From Cymodocea nodosa (lineage: Eukaryota > Streptophyta > Magnoliopsida > Alismatales > Cymodoceaceae): a stretch of 64,000 nucleotides of DNA. Shown in pieces: positions 1 to 10,768 of this stretch. Within the stretch, counting starts at the first letter, position 1. Each line of letters begins with the position of its first letter. The translations under genes and the position numbers were made by a program. The stretch covers positions 6,525,001 to 6,589,000 of the forward strand of contig JAZBRI010000008.1 of the NCBI GenBank assembly GCA_036874045.1. The letters are read 5' to 3'. The notes under the pieces are model-generated. The model did no database searches and was not told where the DNA came from. It worked only from the letters and a program-made list of their open reading frames with translations.

Positions 1-411
1 CACATGTTTAACGAATTAAGTTAACATAACTACATGCGTTAAGTTAATTAAATACTAAAGCAATGCATTAGGTTAGTATTATAAACTTATAAGTTGTTGC
101 ACGTGATATATATATATTATTATTTATATATGTGAGTCTATTGAGTTAATAGTTAAGTCAACGGAGTAAGTTTGTTGAGTTACACTAACTCCACAAACTA
201 GTTATTTTCTAATGTTCGATTGTGAGTAATTATAGAAAATTTGAAGGAAAGCACGTTGCACAAACCACACCATGATCTAAATCGTGGAGGAAGAAATAAT
301 TACCATCGTTGATACGAATGAAGGAAATCCAACTAGTGATTTAGGTGGAAGTAGTTATTATGGAAAGAAATATAAAAGAAAATGAGAAAGAACAAAGAAA
401 AGTAATGAACC
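1..411 (+). repeat. Truncated Copia LTR fragment (element B type)
   Basis: Positions 1-110 closely match the stretch of element B's 5' LTR around 9441-9550: CACATGTTTAAC, then a GTTAAGTTAACATAACTA-like run, then GCACGTG. The fragment carries the same GTTRAGTTA motifs as that LTR. It continues less clearly to about 411, where sequence changes abruptly into the pol region of element A on the opposite strand. The left end lies outside the window, so this may be the edge of a larger element. The LTR relationship is strong for the first 200 bases and weaker after that. Confidence 0.6.
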
Positions 412-1545
412 AATCATACGAATATTAGGATTAGATTGATATCTAGCACAAGTACACACACTAAACATGATATCTGGTCGGCTTGTTGTTAAATGAAGTA
501 ATCAACCAATCATACTTCTATATTGTTTTATATCTACAGTTTTTCTAGAGTCATCTTTATCCAACTTAGTGATAGTACTTATTGGTGTATTGTTTGTTTT
601 AGTGTTGTCTAATCTAAACCTCTTTAATAACTGCTTAATTTGTAAGTCTAGAAAAAATACCCTAAGTACAATCTAGTATATTTATTTGTTTATTTGTTTT
701 AGTGTTTTAGTGTTTTCTAATCTAGTATATTTTTCTTGTGAAATAAAAGTACCTTGTTCTAACTGCTTAATTTGTAAGCCTAGAAAAAATGATAGTTCAC
801 CCATCATACTCATTTCAAATTGATTAGTCATGTCTTCTAAAAAAGACTCAACTAATTTATCATTTGTTGCTCTAAATATAATGTCATCTACATAGATTTG
901 AACTACCAATATATCTTTTTCGACCTTTTTGATAAAAAGAGTGTGATCTGCCTTTCCCATAGAATACCCTTTTTCTATAAGAAATTTAGATAATCTCTCA
1001 TACCAAGACCTAAGGGCTTGTTTAAGGCCATATAGTGCCTTTTTAAGCTTGTAAACATATTTGGGATGTTTTGAATCCTCAAAACCTAGAGGTTGTTTTA
1101 CATAAACTTCTTCTTTTATATATCCATTTAAAAAAGCAGTCTTAACATCCATTTGATATAATTTGAAATCCATGTAACAAGCATATGCTAACAAAATTCG
1201 TATTAATTCTAGTCTAGCAACAGGAGCAAATGTTTCATCATAGTCAATTCCTTCCTCTTGCTTGTAACCTTAAGCAACTAACCTAGCTTTATTTTTAACT
1301 ATATATCCATCCTGATCTACTTTGTTTCTAAATACCCACCTTGTTCTTATTACGGACTGATTTTCAAGTGGTGGAACTAGATCTCATACCTCATTTCTTA
1401 TAAATTGATTTAGCTCATCTTGCATAGCTAAATACCAAAATTCATCTTCTAAGGCATCTTCAATTTTCTTAGGTTCTAGTAAGGAAACAAATGAATAAGC
1501 ACCACAAATGTTGACTACTGATGACCTAGTCCTAACTCCTTGATT
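412..1545 (-). pseudogene. Element A reverse transcriptase fragment (RVT_2)
   Basis: The minus-strand frame at 682-1194 carries the Copia reverse transcriptase core. This includes [11 protein letters not shown], the KALYGLKQA motif and the catalytic YVDD followed by IIFR. Upstream, 1195-1545 reads as the RT N-terminus with stops. Downstream, 412-600 reads in other frames as the end of RT and the start of RNase H, including MIG and RPDIMFSVCT, before the homology ends abruptly. The YVDD active site is preserved, but the frame is broken on both sides and no RNase H active site remains. Confidence 0.85.
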
Positions 1546-1560
1546 AGGATCGCCTATTAT

Positions 1561-2535
1561 CTAATCAATAGGATGAGATGAAGGATAACGCCAATTTCTA
1601 TGTTGTTCCACATTTTCTATAGGTATGACATTATTTTCTTCTAAATCTTCATCATTTAAGTTTAAATTTCTTATTTTGTCAAATAATCTCTCAATTTCTC
1701 TATCAACATCATTTGGTACCATTTCTAGGAGACTTTCTGAATCAAAGTTTTCAACATGTCTAAAATCCAAATGAGAATTTTCATGAAATTTTACATGTAG
1801 GGTTTCCTCAATCGTTTTTGTTGATTTATTATATACTCTATATGCCTTACTTCTAATGGAACAACCAACAAAAATACCCTCATCTGATTTGGCTCTAAAT
1901 TTGTCCCTATGCTCCTTAGTGTTTAAAATAAAACACTTACAGTTAAAGGGTTTTAAATAACTTATTTTGGGAACCCTATTATACCATATCTCATAAAGCG
2001 TTTTATCCAAAATTGGTCTTAGATGTACTCTATTTATAACATAACATGCTGTATGAACTGCTTCTACCTAGAGAGATAAGGGTAACTTATTTTCATTTAA
2101 CATGGTTTTAGACATTTCCTGAAGTAATCTGTTTTTACGTTCTACTATCTCATTTTGTGAAGGAGTTCTTGGAAATGAGTACCTATGATCTATACCTAAT
2201 TCTTCACAAAAGGTGTCCATTTGATCATTATCAAATTCTGTATCATGATCACTCCTAAGTTTTTGAATTTTAACATTTTGCTCATTCTGAACTTTATTAC
2301 AGAATATCTTAAATATTTCAAAAACTTCAGTTTTATTAGCTAGAAAATAAACCCAAGTAAACCTAAAATAGTCATCAACTAGTACAAAAGCGTAATGTTT
2401 ACCTCCTAGATTGGTAGTCCTAGAAGGTCCAAATAAATCCATATGCACTAGTTCTAATACTCTTTTGCTTGTTATTTCATTTAAACTTTTAAAGGATGCT
2501 TTATGTAATTTACCTAGTTGAAATACATCACACAT
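1561..2535 (-). pseudogene. Element A integrase (rve) fragment
   Basis: Two minus-strand frames (2068-2535 and 1561-2010) together cover the Copia integrase core. The first has HMDLFGP, VLVDDYFRFTWVYF and LRSDHDTEFDN, holding the two catalytic aspartates, then a VERKNR segment with the catalytic glutamate. The second is the C-terminal part (FNCKCFILNTKE, EGIFVGCS), ending toward the pol linker at NWRYPSSHPID. The frame break between them lies near 2010-2068. Element B carries the same domain on the plus strand at about 20903-21560. Confidence 0.85.
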
Positions 2536-2539
2536 AAAC

Positions 2540-3105
2540 TCTTTCGAGTACTTAATACTAAGTAAACCTCTAACTAGATTCTTTTTAGACAGCTTTTGTA
2601 ATAATTTTAAGTTTGAGTATCCTAGCCTTCTATGCTATAAAATAACTTCATCTGATTTTGCAATTAAGCAAGCATTGTCTTTAATAATATCAGAAGGCAA
2701 ATTCAGAATACAAACGGATCTTTTCTTATATGTAGTAAATAAAATTTCGTTTGTAAACATGTTCATAATTTTACAGGAATCTTTTTCAAAAATTACTCTA
2801 TAAAACTTCATTAAAACAGGAACACTTAATAAATTAAAACCTAAATTTTCCACTAATAAGACATCATTTATAAAATATTTTTCAGTTACTTAAACTTTGC
2901 CAAACCCAAGGATATTTGTTTTGCTTTTATTTCCAAAGGTAACTTGTCCGTTCTTAGTTTTTGTTACTTTTGTAAGTAATCGTATATCTCTAGTCATGTG
3001 GTTAGATGCTCCACTGTCCATTATCTATTTTGATTTGTGTACCTGTAAAATAGTTAAGAAGAGATTTTATTTCTTGGAACCCATTTTTAAGTGGGTCCAA
3101 GAATT
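2540..3105 (-). pseudogene. Element A protease and pre-integrase remnant
   Basis: Reading the minus strand, 2990-3030 encodes DSGASNHMT, the active-site motif of Copia aspartic proteases. The frame at 2635-2853 (MENLGFNLLSVPVL) is the end of the protease domain, matching the equivalent block in element B at about 13230-13410. Stops separate the pieces. The short plus-strand frame over the same bases (2897-3109) is an antisense shadow. Confidence 0.75.
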
Positions 3106-3109
3106 TTAG

Positions 3110-5059
3110 AGAGTCATATCAAAATAATCAATATTTTTAAACTTCAACTTATCTATTTTATGATAATTATTCTTGCATTTATTTCTCTTAGTATTATAAT
3201 TATCAGAACATTTATCTTTATGTAAACCAGAGTTGAAATTTTCATTTCTGACATTATTTGCTTGTTGATCCTAATATCTAATATTTTTTAAATATGAAGA
3301 AAACTGATCAATAATATTAAAGTTCTCAAATGATTTAGCCTGATTTTTTTGAAAGTTTCTTTTGAAATTCTTGCATCGTGTGCTATGCTACATTTTATCA
3401 ATTTGCACATATTTATCTCCCTTTTTAATCACACATGGAATAGTTTTTCTTTTACTATTCTTAGTACTAGAAATAAAGACATTATTTTTAACAGTACCAT
3501 CATGTAATATATAATTTTCAAAAGATACATTGCATAAACCAATACCATGTTTTTCTACATTTGATATTTTACTACTGAGTTCATTTGTTATAGTTTGACT
3601 ATTATTCCATTTACTTAATGTAACCTTTTGATCACAAACCTTAATCTTTAACATATCAATTTTTGAATTTAAATCAATAATAGTCAGTTTCAATTTTTCA
3701 ACTTCATAGATCATTTTCTTTTTATCAGTAATTAAATTTTCACAATTAACATGCAATTTTCTTTCTATTGCAGTAAACTTTAAAATTTCCTATGCATGCT
3801 TTTGATTTTCTTCTTTAAATTTATTCAACATAGAGTGTAGAAAATCATTCTTATTTTCATATTCATCTAGCTTTTTCCTAGTGTTCTTTCCTTCTATTTT
3901 TACTTTCTTATAGTTTCTAGCTAGTTTATTGTATTCAACAAGTAATCCATCAAAACTATCAAAACTAGCATTTTGATCAAAGGATACCTCACTAGATTTT
4001 TCCATGAAGCATACGTTTGCTAGATTTTCTTCTGAATTTGATGTTGATGAGGATTCATTGTCTGATGTTGAATCCTTTGTTTCTTCACTTTGTGAAGCTG
4101 AAGAGTCATCCTATGTCACTTTAAGTGCCCTTCTCTTTCTGAATTTCTTATTCCTAAAATTCCTCCTCGAATTCTTTTTATCTTTGTTGAGAGGACAATC
4201 AGTTTGAAAGTGACCTAGCCTGTTGCACTTATAGCATATGATTTTATCTTTCATGAATGACTTCTTCTCCATATCTCTAGATGTCTTTGCTGACCTGAAG
4301 TTCCTATGTTTCTTCAATAAATTTTTAAATTTTCTAGTCAACAATAGTAAATTATTGTCAGAATCACTAGTGACTTTTGAGACTTTATCAACCTCAAAAG
4401 CCAGATCCCTTCTAAGATTCTTCACTTTTGGATCTAAATGTTATACTTCATAGGTTGTTAGATTGCCTATGAGATCATTGAGAGTATATGTATTTAAATC
4501 TTTGGACTCTTCAATTGATGGTCTTTTGAGCCCAAATTTTAATTAAAGATCTAAGGGTCTTTCTTACCAAGTCTTTTTCCTCAAATTTCTTGCCTAAAGA
4601 TTTTAATGAATTTACAATCTCAAGAAAATGGGAAAACATATCAGAGATACATTCATTTTCGTGCATTTTAAAAAGCTCATATTTATGTACTAACATATTA
4701 ATCTTAGATTCCTTGACCTAGTTAGTACCTTCGTTGGCAACTTCTAATGCATGTCATATCTCATATGTAGTTTGATATGCAGAAACTTTGTTAAATTAAT
4801 CATGAGATAAAGCATAAAACAAGATATTTAAACCTTTAGCATTCAATGTCATTCGCTCCTTTTCATCAAAAATCCAAGTGTCATATGGAGTTGTAACTAA
4901 CAATATAGAATTGCTAATTATATGCCATAATTTAAATTCAATTGACTGAAAGAATACTTTCATCCTATATTTCTAGTAGCCATAATTGCTACCTTCGAAC
5001 ATAGGAGGATGATTAGTGGTTTGTCCTTCAGTCATAACTAAGATTTTAGTATTATCCAT
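3110..5059 (-). pseudogene. Element A Gag with coiled coil and CCHC zinc knuckle
   Basis: The minus-strand reading starts at the ATG at 5057-5059 and shows a DUF4219/UBN2-type Gag in pieces. The segment at 4511-4696 (MLVHKYELFKMHENE) matches element B's Gag. A retroviral zinc knuckle CYKCNRLGHFQTDC lies near 4200-4242. Lys/Glu-rich coiled-coil stretches follow at 3388-4005. A long, coiled-coil-rich Gag extension is typical of the Sirevirus lineage. Several stops and frameshifts interrupt it. The start was chosen by homology to element B's Gag start. Confidence 0.75.
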
Positions 5060-5132
5060 TTTAAATAGATGATCCTAAGTAAATGACAAGAAAAATCGAT
5101 TCCTAAATAGAGAAATGAAAGCTCTTAATTAT

Positions 5133-5144
5133 GCTTTGATACCA
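5133..5144 (-). other. Primer-binding site of element A
   Basis: Read on the minus strand this is TGGTATCAAAGC, one base from the TGGTATCAGAGC complement of initiator tRNA-Met used by most plant Copia elements. It lies two bases from the end of the LTR at 5147, the same spacing as in elements B and C. Confidence 0.85.
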
Positions 5145-5146
5145 GT

Positions 5147-6392
5147 TATAGGATTGTTGTATTACAAGAGGGGGGTGAATTGTGTCTTTAGTAATTAAAA
5201 TTACCAACGAATAAAATAAGAGCACAAAACACTCATAAATAAAATTTTATTCTTTATAAACTTTAAAAAAAGAATTTACAATATCTTTTCAACTTAATTC
5301 CCTTCTTGTCAGTTTTGATAAGTAATGTCCAATATACAATTCAAATAGAAAATGAAGTCCTTATTCAAACCTAATTTTGAATTATATAAAACCTGATTTT
5401 TATAGATGTAGCTCTTTTTCCCTCTTTTTTCTTAGCTTCTATATCTCTTCTCCAGTTGTCGAATTTCCAAACTTCTTGCATTTACAGCTCTTTTTTCTAA
5501 AATTGCTTGGAATTCTAAACTTCTTCTAATGTTGGAGAATTTTTTTGGATTTGATATGTAGTTGAATATTCAAACTTGATCTTTCAATTTGTGATTGAGG
5601 ATTGGGATGATCGTAATGCAGGCTCGTACTCTCTATTTTAAGTAGTCAAACTCTAACTTCATGTTCAGTATATTCATCCACTTAATCTATAATCCATAAT
5701 CCATGTACTAATTTCAAATTTAAATTATCCATGATTTCCACTATTTTTTTGAATTTCCACTATGTCCACGATCATTTTGAAATTTCCACTTTCTCCACTA
5801 TCATTTTGAATTTCCACGAATTCCACTCGTAGATTCACTAAAACTTTATCTTCCTAGAGATTTGTAGAATATCTTCTAAGTCACCGCTTTAGTCGAACAC
5901 TTATCTTTTAAGTCCTATAAAAACTCGAACACTTATCTATAACTCTTCGAGTTTTTGCACCTGCAAAATACGTGACTGAACAAAGAAAACTTATCTGTTC
6001 ATTAGTCATTTTATAAAACTCAAATAGTTATCTATCCATGCGTATAAAAACTCAAACAATTATCTAATTCTTTGATTTTCATTATTGAACACACATGGAA
6101 AACACATGACAACTTAAAACATTAAAAACACACGTGCAGATAACTTAACTATACAAGTTTTTAACATAACTCTTCAACTAAATCGAAATGTTAACTATCC
6201 GAAAATTTAACTGTTTGAAAATCTAACTATCCGAAAATCTAACTATCTAAAAGTTAATTATCTAAAATTTAAATGAAACTTTCCAATAACTTGTCAACAT
6301 TTAATTACATGACTATTATACTTAGAAAATATTATTTAGACTTATTTAAAAATGTTAATAAAGCATTTATCATCAAAACAAAATTCCAAACA
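5147..6392 (-). repeat. 5' LTR of element A (1246 bp)
   Basis: On the minus strand the LTR starts TGTTTGGAATTTTGTTTTGA at 6392. It ends in a stretch like those of elements B and D (AATTCACCCCCCTCTTGTA, then ATCCTATA) beside the primer-binding site. The final CA appears mutated to TA. It contains two short tandem arrays: a TTTCCACTA-type repeat at about 5730-5832, and five spaced copies of AACTATCCGAAAA-like units at about 6185-6270. There is no partner LTR because the 3' end is truncated. Confidence 0.8.
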
Positions 6393-7189
6393 ATGGAGTG
6401 GCTAGGTTGCAATTAAAATGATGAGTTAAATAGAAGAATCTCTAGATGGATGATTTGGGTTAAAATTTAAATTATGCAATTTATTTTGGCTTTTTAAGAT
6501 TGTTATTGATCTTATTAAAATTGTACTTTCGTAGGTATGATGAAGATGAGGAAGAAGAGGAAGTGTTTTCTTGAGAAGACTATTGTAACATGCTTTGAAT
6601 GCTTATCGTTTGTAAGATTTGTTGTCTTGCAAATCTTTAATATGTATAAGAATGTACTTGTGAATGTTAATTTGTAAGGAATTGATGTATGCTAATTTTA
6701 TTGTGAACGCTAATTAATTTTGATTGTCGATTTTATATATGTGAAACTTTTGACTTATTGTAAATTCAAGATTAATTAACAATATACACACAAAATTAGG
6801 GTACTTGTGGGGACCATAGTCTCGCACCCAAATTAAATAATTCTTGATTGTTATCCAAAGTTCTTAAAAAATTGATAATTTTGTTAAATTTTTATCATTA
6901 ATTTTTCAAAAATATAGGAGTGAATGTGTTAACATGAGTTTTTTTTACCTCAACAATTATTTATTGATTGATTAAAGGACCTCTCAAGAATCAATACACA
7001 ACTTTGTGCCTTACATCTTCTTTTGAAGAATGTCTCATATGCATCACATACATTATAACACAATGTACACTAAAAGATATATCAAATATAATTTTATTAT
7101 TCATAAAAGAAGATTACAAAAAATGTTACTATATAGCTTAAAATGTAAATAACAAATAACATTAAATATAGGACAATATATATATTTTA
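6393..7189. other. AT-rich unassigned sequence
   Basis: No transposon protein, RNA gene or long frame was found here apart from the candidate acidic exon at 6535-6574. It is probably host intergenic or 3' UTR sequence, bounded by element A's LTR and the minisatellite. Confidence 0.5.
6535..6574 (+). CDS. Candidate terminal coding exon of an unidentified host gene
   Basis: A plant-like 3' splice acceptor (pyrimidine-rich run ending TTTCGTAG at 6534) is followed by a short open stretch that reads Y-D-E-D-E-E-E-E-E-V-F-S and then TGA at 6572-6574. A highly acidic tail ending just before a stop is common in real nuclear proteins. The AT-rich sequence after it would be the 3' UTR. If real, the rest of the gene lies left of the window and element A sits in its last intron. 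The family is not recognised. The evidence is limited to 12 codons and one splice site, so this is tentative. Confidence 0.25.
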
Positions 7190-7800
7190 GACATTTCCAA
7201 ATCCATGATAACTTAGATAATTTAAGTTCATATCTAGGAGCATTAATATTTTACATTTAATTAATTTTTTTATGTCATATTCAAATACATTAGTATTAAT
7301 TTAAAAGTTTATATATTCTAAACTTATTTAATATTATAGATAGTTTAGACTTATATCTAGGAGCATTAATAGCTTTCATATATTTTAACATCATTGCTTT
7401 TCTTAGTAAGTTAAAATATAAATTTTATAGATAGTTCATACTCTTATCTAGGAGTATTTAATATCTTTCATATATTTTGACATCTCATATTTTGTTTGTG
7501 TCAAAATATAAACTTTTACAAATAGTTTTTATTCATATCTAAGAGTATTTAATATCTTTTACATATTTTAGCATTATCATGTTTTACTTAAACCAAAATA
7601 TAAATTTTATAAATAGTTTATACTCTTATCTAGGAGTATTTAATATCTTTATATATATTTATATTTTGAGCTTCACATTTTGTTTAAGTCAAAATAGAAA
7701 TTTTATAGATAGTTTATACTCTTGTCCAAGTGTATTTAATATCTTTTATCATTTTAATAATTTTCACTTATGTTTTGATCTTTTATATATTTATGTTACC
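7190..7800 (+). repeat. Minisatellite, about 90-96 bp unit, six diverged copies
   Basis: The phrase TATCTAGGAGTATTTAATATC, or close variants of it, recurs near 7237, 7360, 7451, 7541, 7633 and 7729, spaced 90-96 bp apart for the last five copies. Each unit also holds AAATTTTATAGATAGTTTATACTCTT-like and TTTTGTTTAAGTCAAAATATA-like blocks. Copies are AT-rich and diverge by roughly 10-20%. The short reading frame at 7579-7806 runs through the repeat and is not a gene. Confidence 0.8.
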
Positions 7801-8115
7801 ATTTGAGTATTGTTGGATACATACTTTAGAAAGACTTGCTCGAGGTAAATTAATTATAATTCAAACTATATGCTTAGTATACTCTTAAATTTTATCGTAA
7901 GTTAACAGGTTCAAATGTAATTATGTGCAAGTACGGGTTTGTCCTTAGGGAGCGGGAAATTCTTTTTAGATTCCTAAATATAACATTATTAAGTTAATTC
8001 TCCATCAGATGATTAACAAAGTCTTGTTTTGTTGTTATTTCCTTAATTCTAATATAGCTAAAATCTAACCAACGGATGTAGTCTATTAATAAATAGGTTA
8101 ACCAACAGACTTACT
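7801..8115. other. Unassigned AT-rich sequence
   Basis: Between the minisatellite and the LTR-like block at 8116 nothing coding or clearly repetitive was recognised. GTGCAAGTACGGGTTTGTC at about 7926 resembles the short conserved phrase seen in the Ty3 LTRs at 29850 and 61360, so a small LTR remnant is possible. Confidence 0.35.
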
Positions 8116-9005
8116 TGTTAGAACTATTATGTTTTGATAATGCAAAAATCCATGTGAGGTATTAAAATGTATTTCACAAGTTAGTTGGAAAAGAGATCGG
8201 ATAGTTTCAAGTTTATAGATTGATAAGTTTGAAGAATTATTCAAGGTAGATTAGATAGTTTCAAGTTGATAGACTGATAATTTGAAGAATTATTCAAAGC
8301 AGATCAAACAGCTTCAAGTTAATAGTCAATCGAATAGTTTCACAGTTAATCGAAAAGTTTCACAATTGATCAGAACATTTCCCAACTGGTCGGATAGTTT
8401 CAAAGCAAATCAGAAGGTTTTAAATGAAACAGTCCAAAAGATAGGGAATTTCGAAAGGTTTCAAATTAAACAAATCAAACCTAAATGACATCGCGTGGAG
8501 AACTTAAAGAATCACATGACAAACATAAAATGATAACTATTTGAGTTTTTTGGATAGTTTTAAGATAACCGTTTGAGTTTATCAAATGGTTTCAAGCAAA
8601 CTGTTCAAAACTAAGAAACCTCACGTGTCGAACTTAAGAGACATGTGGAATAACTCGTTGAGTTACAAGCTTAAAGGTTGAAGAACTCATTAATTTAAAA
8701 TAACTCAATATGTAAATACAAAAGAAACAACTCATTGAGTTACAAACTTAAAAGGTAGTGCAACTCATTGAGTTAGAACAATTTAGCGTTAAAAGGCCAA
8801 GCAAAACTCACATGCATAACTTGTTGAGTTAAAGAGTAAAAGGATGAACAACTTGTTAAGTTAACGAGTAAAAGGAAAAAGCTACTCATTAAGTTAGCAA
8901 TAACTTAATGACCTGGGAGAAGGAAATATTAAAGACAGATATCATGTGAACAACAATGATATCTTACGTGGCAGAACTCATTGAGTTAGCATAACTCAAC
9001 GTGTA
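8116..9005 (+). repeat. Partial Copia LTR interrupted by element B
   Basis: It starts TGTTAGAACTATTATGTTTTGA, with the same TG start and TTTTGATRATG block as the LTRs of elements A, B and D. It then carries CGGATAGTTTCAAG units (one 53 bp duplication at 8231-8337) and, from about 8640, many AACTCRTTGAGTTA units like those in element B's LTR. It ends where element B's LTR starts at 9006, and its continuation is not found after element B. The 68-codon frame at 8282-8488 is a chance product of these repeats. Confidence 0.6.
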
Positions 9006-9591
9006 TGTTGAGTATTTTGTTTTGATGATGTAAGCTGAATGAAAAATAATCATATTTGCTCAATTACTATTGCTTGTGAAAGGAAATTAAGCACATCAAT
9101 TAATACAGAAAAAGCTTACTGATATAAATACTTGTCTATATTGGATCTAAAATTATACTAAGTTAATAACTAGTCATTTCATTGTATTAATTTCTCATTT
9201 AACTAAACGTTAAGTTAACGTGTGTTTTTATTGAAAAGCATGATATGTTTTAAAGTTATATTTTCTGTATCATGAACAGTGCACGTTTAGACAACTCGTT
9301 AAGTTAGAGGCTTAAAGGTTAAAATAGGTCACGTGAGAACTCGTTAAGTTAGTGAGTAAAAGAAGAGACGAACTCGTTAAGTTAGTATTGTATACGTCGT
9401 GAAATTATAAGTTACGAATGTTATATTGTATCACGTGAAGTGCACATGTTTAACTCGTTAAGTTAACATAACTAAACGCGTTGAGTTGCTATATTGAACA
9501 CTAAGGCAACATGTTAGGTTAGCGTTATAAACTTAAGTTGTTATTTTTGCACGTGGTAAAATTCTTATTATAAAAACATTTGTTTATTACT

Positions 9592-9702
9592 GGTTCATTG
9601 AGTTAGCGTAACACAACGGAGATGGTTCATTGAGTTATCGTAACACAACGGAGATAGTTCATTGAGTTAGCATAACACCATGGAGATAGTTCGTTGAGTT
9701 AG
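9592..9702 (+). repeat. 32 bp tandem array within the 5' LTR of B
   Basis: The unit starts GGTTCATTGAGTTAGCGTAA and repeats at 9592, 9624, 9656 and 9688, exactly 32 bp apart. The last copy is partial. A diverged version is present in the 3' LTR at about 28598-28710. Confidence 0.85.
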
Positions 9703-10016
9703 CTATAGTACTTGTCATGTGAGTTGGCACATGAGGAACTCGTTAAGTTAGAAACGTTAAGTTATATATATACTTGTGTTACTCTTTTAGTTAACATTAA
9801 AGTAACGACTTCTTATTATACTTGATGAAAAATTTTGGAAGAGAGTTTATTTTGTAGGAAATTTTTCAGAGATTTAGGATTGATAATTAAAAAAAATTCA
9901 AAATGTAAACGTAGGTTAGAACGTGTGTATTTCGATGAAGGAAAAAGAAAAGACGTGAAGAAGTGGAAGACTGATAGTGATTAAACATGGAGGATATGCA
10001 TGAAATGAATATACAG

Positions 10017-10024
10017 TATAAAAG
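10017..10024 (+). promoter_or_regulatory. TATA box of element B 5' LTR
   Basis: TATAAAAG in the U3 end of the LTR is conserved at 29026-29033 in the 3' LTR. Transcription would be expected to start about 25-35 bases downstream, near 10050. Confidence 0.6.
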
Positions 10025-10571
10025 GTATAGAATTCTTGTTGATCAGTTATCCCTACACACCAAAAGAAAAATCTTTTCAGGGATCAAAAACACCTCTTTA
10101 GGGAAAAACTCTTAGGTGGAAGAAAAATTTAATGAAGCAGAAAAAGGTGGAAGAAAATTTAGTGAAGCAAAAAAGGTTAGATTTACGTCACTGAAGATTT
10201 AAAGTATCAGAAGAAAGCAAATTCAGTGAAGTAGAGAAAGACAAAATATTCGTCACTGAAGAATTGTTGAAGAAGAAAGAGAAGAAAAAGAAGAGAGATC
10301 TCAAATAAGGAGAAATGTTTTAAATTCGGCAAATTAGTTTTCTCTATTTGTAGTTATGAAATTATATAGATGAAATATGGTATTAATATATAATTGCATC
10401 TACAATTTCTGAGGAGAATTGAATTGTATATTGTAATTGAAACCTTGAATAAAAATGATTTTATGAAAATAGTGTCTCAACTTGTTTTTGAGTTTTAAAG
10501 TTTCAATTATATTCGAAAATATTGAAGAACACAATTCACCCCTCTCTTATGTAGCTATACGATCCTACAAG

Positions 10572-10583
10572 TGGTATCAGAGC
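10572..10583 (+). other. Primer-binding site of element B
   Basis: TGGTATCAGAGC, a perfect 12-base complement to plant initiator tRNA-Met, lies two bases after the LTR end. Confidence 0.92.
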
Positions 10584-10768
10584 TTTGTTAATAATCTTTG
10601 AAATAAAATCGATACTAACTTATTTAATATCATTGTTTATTCTGCCTTTCTTGTTTTTATACAGAAATTAATATCTAAGCATACGTTTAACTTTCTTGAT
10701 TTAAAGCTCAAGTTGTTTTAAAGTTTTAGACTGTTTAAAATCAAATAGGTTGAAAAATCTAAGGTAAG

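Larger units (their letters stand above)
412..6392 (-). mobile_element. Element A: truncated Sirevirus-like Ty1/Copia retrotransposon
   Basis: This is a minus-strand Copia element with its 5' LTR at 5147-6392, a primer-binding site at 5133-5144, and a decayed gag-pol running leftward from about 5059. Domains in order are Gag with zinc knuckle, protease, integrase and reverse transcriptase. The element stops at about 412, within the reverse transcriptase/RNase H junction, so RNase H and the 3' LTR are missing. Its proteins are close relatives of element B's; for example, the RT block around [15 protein letters not shown] occurs in both. It is a dead copy with stops and frameshifts in every domain. 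Confidence 0.85.
9006..10569 (+). repeat. 5' LTR of element B (1564 bp)
   Basis: It runs from TGTTGAGTATTTTG to CGATCCTACA, with matching ends in the 3' copy. It holds many AACTCGTTAAGTTAG-type motifs and a 32 bp tandem array of 3.5 copies at 9592-9702. A TATA box lies at 10017-10024. The transcribed part after the TATA box is purine-rich and ends in the CAATTCACCCCTCTCTTATG block. Confidence 0.92.

Noticed and set aside
4004-4453. Plus-strand frames opposite element A Gag
   Set aside because: Antisense of the zinc-knuckle region; hydrophobic content is a by-product of Lys/Asn-rich sense codons.
8282-8488. 68-codon plus-strand frame
   Set aside because: It is built from the repeated SFKANQK-like units of a Copia LTR; no domain.
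9592-9702. Regular repeats resembling a CRISPR array
   Set aside because: Units are contiguous with no unique spacers, sit in a plant LTR and are repeated in the 3' LTR.
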